A stretch of DNA of 64,000 nt, taken from the NCBI GenBank assembly GCA_949751835.1, contig CATKHK010000061.1:240017-304016 (forward strand), in the 5' to 3' direction. The DNA is from Blepharisma japonicum (Eukaryota > Ciliophora > Heterotrichea > Heterotrichida > Blepharismidae). A program made the position numbers and the translations under genes. The notes beneath the pieces were generated by a model, which was not told the origin of the DNA, searched no databases, and saw nothing but the letters and a program-made list of their open reading frames with translations. Positions within the stretch are counted from its first letter, which is position 1. Every line of letters starts with the position of its first letter. Positions 33,999 through 43,141 of the stretch are shown piece by piece.

Positions 33999-35099
33999 AT
34001 GGAATTTGATGAAGAAACAGACAAAGAATACGAAAATAACGCCATAAAACTCCTTCAAAACCAGCTTTCCAAAGTAAACTTAACTTAGTTAACAGTCCAA
34101 TCTCGAAGTCTCTGTCAATCCCTCAAAGGTGAAAAAGAGCGGCTTGAAAGACTTTCATCCCAACTCCATCTCACAAAGCAGCAAATCGATTTTTTCTCAC
34201 AAGAAACTCACCGTGCCTTAGAAGGCATTAAAGATGCTAACTGACAATTTACAAAAGAAATATGTAGCGAACTAGGAAAAATAAAAAATCCTACTAACAC
34301 ATTGCTTGAAATATGCGATAAATTCATGCTTATGCTTGACCAAAAAGACAGATCTTGGAAGACTTTTCGGGCAATCACAAAAAATTACAGCCCATTACGA
34401 AGCCTTATGAGCAGTGTCCAAGCAGAAAATTTGACTGATGAGCAAGTTAATGAGATTTTACCTATATGAAAAAAGCAGCAGCAAATACAAGCAAAACTCC
34501 AAAAAGTCAGTAAAGGTGCCCAAATAATCGCAGAATGAATTTCTTATTCTGTTGAATATAAGCTTAAAAAAGAAACTTTGACTTCTTCGAAACGAAGACT
34601 GCCTGAGCTAGAAAAAAAGGTAAAAAACCAAGTAAGCAAAATTGCAGAAATAAATGCACAGATTTTGATATTAGAAGAACAGATAAGTGAAGTAAAAATA
34701 AATATTGATAACTCCCCAGGCGAGGAAGAAGATCAAAGCGAAGAAGAAATGAGCGTGATTTCTATGAGATCTACGAATTTATCAGTTAAGCCGAAAATTG
34801 AAGAAAAAGTGGTTAGTTTTGCACAAGATGGTTTTGTTGAAGAAATAATTCAGCGATCAAATATAAAAGACACACTTTCTGAAGTCCCGAATGAAGGGTT
34901 TGATTTAAAAGAACAACATATTTTGATAGACACACCTAGGTTTATTGAAAGCAAATTCCCGAATTTTAATTTAATGTCAGAAGATCTGTATGGAGAAGAA
35001 CCAAAACAAAGCAAAGAAAATGAGGAACATGTAGATATTATTTATGAAGACAATCATGAGCTTATGGGGTGCTGCCGATCAAGGTTTTTTTGCTTTTAA
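33999..35099 (+). CDS. free-standing dynein heavy-chain stalk/microtubule-binding-like protein, 361 aa
   Basis: Exons 33999-34073 and 34089-35099. After an N-terminal coiled coil (residues about 25-95), the middle aligns by eye with the dynein heavy-chain stalk and its tip: a KNPTNTLLEICDKFMLML segment (heavy chains: KNPP..V), a DRSWKTF segment (heavy chains: DYW...KLL), NLTDEQVNEI (heavy chains: NIP...I..I), KVSKGAQIIAEWISYSVEYK (heavy chains: KASKAA..LC.WV.AM..Y), then KKRLPELEKKV-like return coiled coil. No AAA motor domain or linker is present. The C-terminal 120 residues are acidic and end in a Cys-rich tail (GCCRSRFFCF) that could be palmitoylated. Inference: a non-motor microtubule-binding, perhaps membrane-linked, protein. 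Three TGA codons read as Trp, one at the conserved Trp of the stalk. Confidence 0.65.
34074..34088 (+). other. 15-nt intron in dynein-stalk-like gene
   Basis: GTAAACTTAACTTAG; removes an in-frame TAA/TAG early in the gene. A at position 10. Confidence 0.88.
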
Positions 35100-35231
35100 A
35101 TGGTTAATTTTGTATAAATTAAAAAATTTTTAAATAATTGAACTGTGTAGAAAAGGGATAGGAGTTTTTTATTACTTAGAGAGATCTAAAAGGCAATTTA
35201 AAATAATTTTTCTTACAATTATAATTAAAAT

Positions 35232-35384
35232 ATGGAGAGCACTTGGGTGATTATATTTTTGGTGCTTCTAATATTTGGAGGAGGGTTTGGATACATTTAC
35301 ATGAAGAATATTCATATGCTTAATAAGCCAAAGAATAAGAAGCCTAAGAAAAAAGACAAACAAAACTGGTCAATTGATGGGTAA
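35232..35384 (+). CDS. small single-pass membrane protein, 50 aa
   Basis: An ATG-to-TAA frame of 50 codons, too short for usual ORF cut-offs. Residues about 5-23 are a hydrophobic helix (WVIIFLVLLIFGGGFGYIY) and the rest is strongly basic (KKPKKKDKQ), the pattern of a small membrane protein with a cytosolic basic tail. It lies 132 bp after the dynein-stalk-like gene on the same strand. No family recognised. The clean topology makes it more likely real than a chance frame. Confidence 0.55.
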   Translation: MESTWVIIFLVLLIFGGGFGYIYMKNIHMLNKPKNKKPKKKDKQNWSIDG

Positions 35385-35849
35385 CTAATCACTCTACTTT
35401 AACACTTACTTTTCTAGAAAAAATTGTTTACATTACGACTTCTTTTTCAACCTTTAAATACTTATTATTTTAGGAATTCAATAAGATTCATTTGCATAAT
35501 ATTTTGTAAGTAATGTTTTAGCCTCTGATAATTTAATATAATTAACTGTACTAAAATTTAATTACTTTATAAATTGCATGAAATATTATTGAATAGACGA
35601 TAAGTAGAAAAATTTATCTCAGAGGTCAAATTATTTTAAATAGAAAATATAAATCATGCTTCTTATTATAAAGTATCCATAATTTTGTATTTCTTTGCCT
35701 TAAACTTTAATAAATAAAATAGTCTGTAATTAAATATCGATTAAATTAAATAAAATATGAAGAAATTTGATTAATGGCAAAGTGATTTAGAATAAATAAT
35801 CCATAGGCACCTTCCTTATGGTTTAATAATTCAGACGTTCGTATAAAAA
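35385..35849. other. intergenic, 465 bp
   Basis: AT-rich spacer; no frame, repeat or RNA gene recognised. It presumably holds the promoter of the following gene. Confidence 0.5.
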
Positions 35850-36146
35850 ATGGGCTGTGCTGCATCGAAGAAAGTTAAAAAAGAAGCGAAATTGCACCCT
35901 TCACGTACAGAGGCAGTAGAAAAAGAACGTCCAGAATTTGAAGAATCAAAACATGGAATCTCAAAAGGGAATATCTCAGAAGACTCTAGAGTAATTGCAA
36001 AACTTCAGACTATAAATAATATTTACAGAATAGTTGTGATGGCAGAAGTCAATGAACAAATCGGAATTCAAGTAGATAATGAGCATTCACAAGAGTTGAA
36101 TAAAAAAAAGGATGAAGAAAATAAGCTTGAAAATCGATCTGAGTAG
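35850..36146 (+). CDS. small N-terminally lipidated (MGCAAS) protein, 98 aa
   Basis: The protein begins MGCAASKKVKKE: Gly2 with Ser6 fits the N-myristoylation consensus, Cys3 is a likely palmitoylation site, and the following lysines would favour acidic membranes. The rest is charged and helical, with a possible short coiled coil near the end. No catalytic domain. The start codon is fixed by the lipidation motif. Function unknown; a small membrane-attached adaptor is the simplest reading. Confidence 0.7.
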   Translation: MGCAASKKVKKEAKLHPSRTEAVEKERPEFEESKHGISKGNISEDSRVIAKLQTINNIYRIVVMAEVNEQIGIQVDNEHSQELNKKKDEENKLENRSE

Positions 36147-36603
36147 TTGATGGTTTTAAAGTTGCGTTGTTTTCTAACCTAAAATGTTCAGTTTTTTATT
36201 TTGTTTTTTTAATTATATTAGAGTACGCAAAATAGAGATTAATATGCAGTATTATGTATATTAATTTTGTAATTAGATAAAATGTAGGTTTTAATTCAGA
36301 AATTGCTAAATTATTCTAACCAAAAATTTGAAAATTCTATAAAAGATATTATATTTTGTTAAGAATAGTGAGGAAGAATAAATTAAATTTAATCCTTTTT
36401 TATATTAATTTTAAATATTTAGTTTAAACTATAATGATCAAAATATTGCAAATTTTATTTAAATTGCTAAGCAATTTATATATAACTTCATAAAAATAAA
36501 AATTAATTTTTAATTCATTTCAATTAAATTAATAACTGAACCATTTTGGAAAAGTTTCTTATCGAAAAATGGATCTATTTTTCATCCACATGATAATAAT
36601 AAA
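36147..36603. other. intergenic, 457 bp
   Basis: AT-rich spacer upstream of the acyl-CoA-binding protein gene. Nothing else recognised. Confidence 0.5.
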
Positions 36604-36879
36604 ATGGCAGATCAATTCGAGAGAGTTGCACAATTGGTTGTTGAATTCAAACTAAGCGGAGGCACCCTAGAAGGAGATAAAGGATACCAAGTCTACGGAC
36701 TTTATAAACAAGCAACATTGGGCGATAACACCTCTGCCAGACCAGAAGATGAGGCAGCTGCACGCAAATGGGACGCTTGGGAAGCCAAGAAAGGTCTAAC
36801 TCACGATCAAGCCAAGGAGCAATACGTTGAATCCTTCCGTGCTTGGTTCCCAGCTGATTGGGTCGCGAGATTGGGTTAA
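36604..36879 (+). CDS. ACBP: acyl-CoA-binding protein
   Basis: A 91-aa complete ACBP, close to the usual 86-92 aa. The family motifs YGLYKQATLGD and KWDAWEAKKGL are present; the Tyr and Lys in them contact the CoA moiety in known structures. It binds medium- and long-chain acyl-CoA in the cytosol and buffers or delivers them. Codon use is richer in GC-ending codons than its neighbours, typical of a highly expressed gene. Its position near a HACD-like gene may be coincidental. Confidence 0.96.
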   Translation: MADQFERVAQLVVEFKLSGGTLEGDKGYQVYGLYKQATLGDNTSARPEDEAAARKWDAWEAKKGLTHDQAKEQYVESFRAWFPADWVARLG

Positions 36880-37638
36880 TTTGATTAATTAAATCAGTCA
36901 AAATCATTTAATAATTATTGCTCCAATAAATAAAGATAGATATGGGTTTCTCTGGGTTTATTGTTTAATTTTATATCTCTGAAAGCCTAAAATATTGATT
37001 CGCCAACAAATAATTTGTTATTTGATGAAACTTCAAAGCTACATTTTAAGTTTATTTTAACATTTCTATTTGTTGAAGATAATTAATTATTCAACATAAT
37101 TTATAATTTGATTAAAGTAAAGGTTTGAGCTGAAAATTGGAGACAATTAATTATCCTTCGATTTTCTCTTGGATGTGTATAAATTTATGCCATTTATAGC
37201 TCTAATTAACTATATAAAAATGCAATTATCACATTAAGTATGAAACTTAATTTATTTGTAAAAAATTATAATTCCATCTTAAAAGTCTTCAAGATTAAAA
37301 ATAATTTCAATTTTCTTCACTTGAAAATTATTTTCGAGCTTGCCAATTTCTTAAATTTCTTTCTGATTTATTGTAAAGTTAATTTATATAAAATATTTTT
37401 ATTTCTTTATAAAGATCTTTAAATCTGAAAGAGCCTAAACTTTGGCACTTAAATATGGTTACATTTTATTATCTTTTTAAAATGAGCATAAATAGGCATC
37501 TTTTTTCAATAACTAAAAATTACAAGCAATAACATTTAAATATAATTTTTCGCTTGAATTTGATTCAATAATAATCGATAATTTTAATTAAAAACGTAAA
37601 TAAATGCATTAATAGCCTCTTGCAAAATACGAACTATC
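36880..37638. other. intergenic, 759 bp, between convergent genes
   Basis: Very AT-rich. A 60-codon open frame at 37240-37422 has only AT-rich codons (Asn, Lys, Phe, Ile, Leu) and no recognisable product, so I treat it as chance. No RNA gene recognised. Confidence 0.5.
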
Positions 37639-38902
37639 TTACATCAAATAATGCGGCACATCAGGAATTAGCGGTTTTATATCATAATCTCCTGGGCCTG
37701 GGATTTCACTGATTTTTAAATCATTTCTTCTTGAAGTCCCAAACCCTCATTTGGGCCCAGAAAGTGTTGCTTTATTATCATAACTTCCAGGCCCAGGGAC
37801 TAATTCTTTTATTTTTTCTCTATTTTTTTTTGACTTGCTAACTCTTCAAGCAGGAGAATTTTCTTTTACATATACAAGCTTTGGATCGTAAATTCCAGGT
37901 CCCTATTTCTAAATTACTGGCCCGATTTCCATTTTCGTTGTGTATTTAGTTCTCAAGCTGTACTCAGGGCTTCCTTTTTGAGGTTTTGGGTTATAGGCTC
38001 CAGGACCAGGGGTTTCGGTTGAAGAATCATTAAATTTTCTTTTGCTTTTGCCAATTCTATATAATATCTGACCTTATTCCTTTATTATTTTCAGTTCTTG
38101 GTGAATATGCATTTGGGCCAGGCATGATACAAGTTTTATTCAATTTATCTCTTTCGGATTTTCCTAAAGAAAATTTTGGAGAAGAGGACGTATTTCTAGG
38201 TGAATAAGCCCCTGGCCCTGGGCTTTCTTTATACCCTGATGTCATTGGACGCCTTGGACTCATAGAAAATTTCGCTGACGTATTTAAAATCTGTGAATTA
38301 TAGCTTCCAGGCCCAGGGCTACTGCTTCTCTTTAAATGAGATTTCGTCTCTGTCCCAAATCTTCATTTTATTCCTTTTTCTCCTTGTGAAACTGAATAAG
38401 TGCCTGGACCAGGCGAATAATCATTTGATAAAAAAATTTCTCTTTTAGCTTTTCCAATCTTTACCGTTAAATTTTGCTCTTTTGATGCATCAATTTTTGG
38501 ATCATAAGCCCCAGGGCCAGGATTTTGCTCTCATGAATTTTTGTAATTTTTCCCTTTAAGGCTATAGCTCGGGCCTTTGACATTTCCCTCAGTTTTATAG
38601 TATCCTGGTCCAGGGGTAGATGAAGAGCCCTTATAAGCATTTCTTTTGGATTTCCCAAACCTATATTAAATTTACACTGTTCTTGCAGTTTTCCTTCATG
38701 AGTTTAGAGGTGTGTACGTGCCAGGGCCAGGGCTTTGATCTTTTGTTTTAAGTTGCAATCGATATGAAGTCCCCATTCCATAATTTGGGGATGCTTGGAA
38801 ACTATAATTTGAAGGTGTATAAGATCCAGGGCCAGGTGCATCAGAAGAAAATGCCCTTTGATGTTTTCCTTTAAAAGATCATGCAGGAGATGATTTTCTC
38901 AT
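37639..38902 (-). CDS. sperm-tail PG-rich repeat (STPGR/ODF3-like) protein, 405 aa
   Basis: Four exons joined over three introns give a 405-aa protein with about 12 PGPGxY repeats (PGPGSYTP, PGPGTYTP, PGPGYYK, PGPGAYDP, PGPGTYS, PGPGSYNS, PGPGAYSP, PGPNAYSP, PGPGAYNP, PGPGSYDN and others) spaced 25-45 residues apart. Between repeats, FGKSKR-like basic motifs recur. This is the STPGR family, found along ciliary doublet microtubules (including inner-lumen proteins) and in basal structures of ciliated cells. Many TGA Trp codons and the introns make it almost invisible to a standard translation. Starts at ATG 38902; ends at TAA 37639-37641. Confidence 0.88.
37903..37917 (-). other. 15-nt intron (third) in STPGR gene
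   Basis: GTAATTTAGAAATAG on the minus strand; removes TAG and restores a PGIYDP repeat. A at position 10. Confidence 0.85.
38057..38072 (-). other. 16-nt intron (second) in STPGR gene, unusual GTC start
   Basis: GTCAGATATTATATAG on the minus strand. The only intron here without A at position 3. The frame shift it corrects and the resulting IGKSKRK motif, which recurs elsewhere in the protein, support it. Confidence 0.85.
38661..38675 (-). other. 15-nt intron (first) in STPGR gene
   Basis: GTAAATTTAATATAG on the minus strand; joins ART to VFGKSKRN. A at position 10. Confidence 0.87.
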
Positions 38903-39012
38903 AACTGATTATCCTATTTTAATTCTCCCATTGCACTTAAACTATGTTCTAATTCTAAAGTGTTTTTTGAAATAATATATAATGTTTATAAATTAATCTG
39001 ATTTATTATTAG

Positions 39013-42000
39013 TTATTGAATTTTTACTTCTGAACTTGTTCTCGGCATAATGCTTTCTATAATGCTAAGATCTACATAAAAATTACCAAACAGCCCAATT
39101 CCATATCCTCCTATTTTTTCTTTGATAATAGTCAGACACAGTGTCTCAGCACTAATTCCATTTTTGATGTCCATATCTTGATTTCTGGCTTCTTCATAAA
39201 GTCTAGTAATTTCATGTTCTTCAATTGTAGGGTCTATATCCTGTATATATTTATTAAACATTGATTGGTCAATAGTCGGATGCTTAAAGCTCTGTCTCAA
39301 CTTGGTGTACTCCTGTATCATTTCATGCTCATATTCTTCAAGAATTGCATTAAACAGTTGAGCTTTGGTAACCATAGCTGCACTAGAATACGCCAAATCT
39401 AAATATTTCGAAAAATTAATTTTTGAGCTCCATTCTTCATGAGTAATAAGTCCTCTGGCATCTTCATCAATAAATGCACACAAGTCTTCAGCTTCTTCTT
39501 GGGTGACCCAAATATTGAGTTTTATCCTGATAGCGTCTACAAATTCATGATAATCAATAGTCCCTTGTCGGTCTAAATCAAGGATCTCAAACATATAGTC
39601 TGAGCCTTTATTCATTTTTGCCATGGTCCCACATACTTTTATTATAATTATATCCATTTTACTGTCTGTATCTCTTTTAAGTGCATAAATAATCCTTTCC
39701 CCTCTATCTCTTTGGTTTTTGCATATTTTCATGACCAGCTCCATGGCGTCTACAATAGAAACATTTCCGCCATATTGTTGAATTTCATATTGCTGGGCAA
39801 AACTGTCGAATTTTAATTTCATCTTGTTTGTGAGGGTGTTAAAAAGCTCATTCACCATAATCAAAAATGCGGCAACATGAGTTGGGATTGGCCTTGAATG
39901 GAAAATCCCTAGAAGTCTGCACAAAATAGTCCCATATGGGTGATTAATTTTGAAAAGTTCTTCTAATGAAGAAATTAAAGCTTTTAGCTGCTTAAGTGCA
40001 AGCGTTTTGAGCCCAAATTGCAAATACATGAAATCTAAGGTGAAATCTACAATAGAGCGTGGCTGTCTGCCTAATGCCATTTCTAGCCTGTCAAGTTTAT
40101 ACTTTTCCTGCATCATATTTTCAAAAAGTTTCCATACATTTGAGTAAGACATAGGTGGTTCTTTTTTCATTTTTGAGACAGTTTTCATTAATGGGTTTGA
40201 TTTAATGTCAATTTCTGCTAGACTTTCAATAATCATTAGTTCTTGAATACTAATTGAGCTGCTAAAGCTCATTTCAGAGCTACGGCTTTTGTTTTCTTCT
40301 CTAGATGCAGAAGGTGACATTGGTTTTTGCAGCTTGATTTCAAAGAGTTCTTTATGCAAATTTTGGTTTTCTCCGCTTAAGTCGCTTAATTCTTGGGCTT
40401 TTATGTTTAGCTGCCTTCTGAGTTCTTCTTTTTCATCAAGAAGCTCTTTTAATTTTTTTTCAGTGTCTTTTAGGTTGTTGTCAAGCTCTGCATTTTGTTG
40501 GCTGAGGATTTTGCTGAGTCTTTCTTGTTGGGCACTTTTTCTGGCTTCGCCTTGGCTTAGCTCGTCAAGTTGAGAATCTCTTGCCACGAGCTGCTGCTTT
40601 AAAGCGTCTTGGAGGTGTCGAAGCCTTTCAACTTCACTTTGGGTCATGTCATATTGAGTTTTATAATACTTAACTTCGTCTTTTAGCTTCTCCAAGCTTT
40701 CAGTCAATTCTTGAATTTCTTTATCCAAACTATTTTCTTGAGATTTAAGCCGGCTTTGCAACTGCTCAACCTCTCTTTTTAATTGTGAAATTGCGTAGTT
40801 GAGCTCGCTTCTTTCTTCTTCCCAGTCAACTTTATCTGTTTGGTATTTTTCTCTTAATTCTTGTAATTGGTTTTGATATACCTCAGCTAATTTTTTCGTT
40901 TTATCTAAATCATTCTCAAGTTTTGTTTTTTCAGCAGAAAGAGCTGAAAGACTTTCATTTTGAGTCTCTAAGCTTTCATTTTCTCTAATTAACGATCCTA
41001 TTTCTTCTTTAGCTTTATTATACGCCACAGTTAGCACTTCATATTTTTCTACCACAGGCTCCAATTCCTCATTTTTAGCTTTTATCTCTTTGATTTGAAG
41101 CTTAAGTTTATCTATCACAGAACCTGACTCATTTATTTTTTCCAACAACCCTATCCTCTCTTTTTCCAAATTTTCATATTGCCCATATTTTATAGAAATT
41201 TCTCCAAATTGTTTTCTAACTTCATCATAAGCTTCTGAAAGCTGTTTATATCTAATATCAAGGTCATCCTTGGCCATTTCCAAATTCTGGTTCTTGGAAA
41301 TCAAGCTATTTGTCTGCTCTCTCTGCATTTCTAACGCTTTTGTGAGCTGGCTAATTTTATCCTTCATACTATCTATATCTAAGCTTCCTGACCCGAAATT
41401 TTCGCTTGACATTTCAGTGCTTCTTCCTTCTTTTAATGCTAAAACTTCTCTTTTCGAGTTATTTAATTCAGCCATCAATGCATCATATTCTTCATTTCTT
41501 GTCCCAAGTTCCCTTATTGTTTTGTCTCTTTCTCTTCTAAGTTCCTCAATCCTCTTTTCTCTTTCCATTAAGAACTTATTAAGCTCATCTTTATTTTCTT
41601 TTAGCGCATCAATAGCCTGTTGGTTGACAGCTGAATTTCTTTCAATTTCTTCAATTTTCATATCTTTTTGCAATAATTGTTTTCTTAAAGCTTCTAATAA
41701 ATTCCTCAGTCTTTGAATTTCTTCTTCTTTTGTGTCAAGCTGGCTATTTAATGCTGCAAGTTTTTGGTTTTTTCCTTCAACTTCGGCGTTTTCTATTGAT
41801 TTTCGAAGAGAATTTGTTTCTTTTATGAGTCTTTCGTTTTCCGCTTTGAGAATATTATTCTCTCGTGATAATTCTTCTGGGGCGCCTTTTTCAGATTGGG
41901 CTTTGGCTAGTCTCGGCTTTATTATGATATCTTCCATGTTAGAAGACTGGAGCTTTGCTGTGGATTTTTCTGAAAACTGTCCTTTGGTTCTTGAAGGGGT

Positions 42001-42663
42001 CTCTAATTGCATTTCCAAATCAACAGGTTTGGATGCAATATTTTGGGTCAATGAAGCCAAATAGTCAAGATTTTTAAATTTCCTCACAAATAAATAGTGG
42101 AATAAAGTGATAAAAGCTACAAGCGCAATTGTAAAAAGAAGCTCAATCCCAACTTCAGTCTGAACCTGCACATCTTGTGAATTTGGTGGCGTTATATTGT
42201 CAATATTGCTCAAAAGCATATAGCTTATTGCCACTAGCACAAAAGCCGCTGCATTTACATAATGAGGGATCCTTACTTTTGTAAAAAAATTGTCTTGGGT
42301 CGTAATCAGCATCAGGAGGTTGAGTATTGACCCAAGAACAAAAATCAGTAAGAATCCTGCAAAAAATGCATAAACAAGCCCGGCGACTTCAAAATTGTCA
42401 ATATTGCTGCACATTGTGAGGATTCCTTCTTCCTTCGACGACTGGCAAGCTGCAGTTTTAAAATCCTGAAAATAGGTGAAGACCTGGACATCTCCTACAT
42501 CTTCATATTGTAGAGGATGAGTAATTGTGAATAATCCTACTTTGTAGTTCTAGATAGGGTTTACCAGAAAAGAAAAATAGTTGAAAGCTAAGGAGGTAGC
42601 GAGTAGGATGAAAAAGCACAAATTTAAAGTGAGGTTAATTGAGGCATGCACTTTTAAAATCAT
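39013..42663 (-). CDS. large membrane, coiled-coil and EF-hand protein, 1211 aa
   Basis: Exons 42663-42565 and 42549-39013. The N-terminal 200 residues contain a hydrophobic segment at about 9-32, a Cys-containing loop, and three further membrane helices (VYAFFAGFLLIFVLGSILN; VNAAAFVLVAISYMLL; ELLFTIALVAFITLFHYLF). About 550 residues of heptad coiled coil follow (roughly residues 260-790). The last 400 residues are globular and helical and carry two EF-hand-like loops, DLDRQGTIDYHE and DEDARGLITHEE. The plan suggests a membrane-anchored, calcium-sensing tether that reaches toward the cytoskeleton. I recognise no named family for the combination. The first intron was found because it removes a TAG near the N-terminus. 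Confidence 0.8.
42550..42564 (-). other. 15-nt intron in membrane/coiled-coil/EF-hand gene
   Basis: GTAAACCCTATCTAG on the minus strand; removes TAG after the first membrane segment. A at position 10. Confidence 0.88.
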
Positions 42664-43141
42664 GTCCTATTATTTAATGCTGATCGTTATTTAGATTAGA
42701 AATTAGGATAAAAATTGAAGAAAATGTAAAAAGGATAAATTAGGTTAAATTAGAGAGAGTATCTTAAGGTTTATTTCGTTGAGCATTAGCACCCTTTTAT
42801 TTTTGTAAAATAGCATGATCTCATAGGAGAATCGTCTAAATGAGCGATAACTAAAAAGAAGAAATGCCCATTGATCATAATCGATATTTAGAAAAATAAA
42901 TTAATATTTTTACTATTTAGAGTAAAGAGCTTTAATGAGTTTAAAAGAGGTGAAGAATTACATATAGAAGACCATAGTTTCTATTTAGTTTAGTCATTTA
43001 TTAATTATTAATAATAAATAACCATCAAGCACAAAAATTAAATTTCATACTTGCTCTCCCCATCATTAATAATCGCCATCTCAAAATATTATAAAATATT
43101 GACTATTTAATTTCCATTATACCTAAATTTACAATTAATAT
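42664..43141. other. intergenic, 478 bp
   Basis: AT-rich spacer between two minus-strand genes; no gene or repeat recognised. Confidence 0.5.

Noticed and set aside
37240-37422. 60-codon open frame in AT-rich spacer
   Set aside because: Codons are almost all Asn, Lys, Phe, Ile and Leu, as expected by chance, with no recognisable product.
40289-42064. Several long plus-strand open frames rich in Ser, Leu and Phe
   Set aside because: They are antisense to the coiled-coil coding region; Glu/Lys-rich coiled coils generate such shadows.
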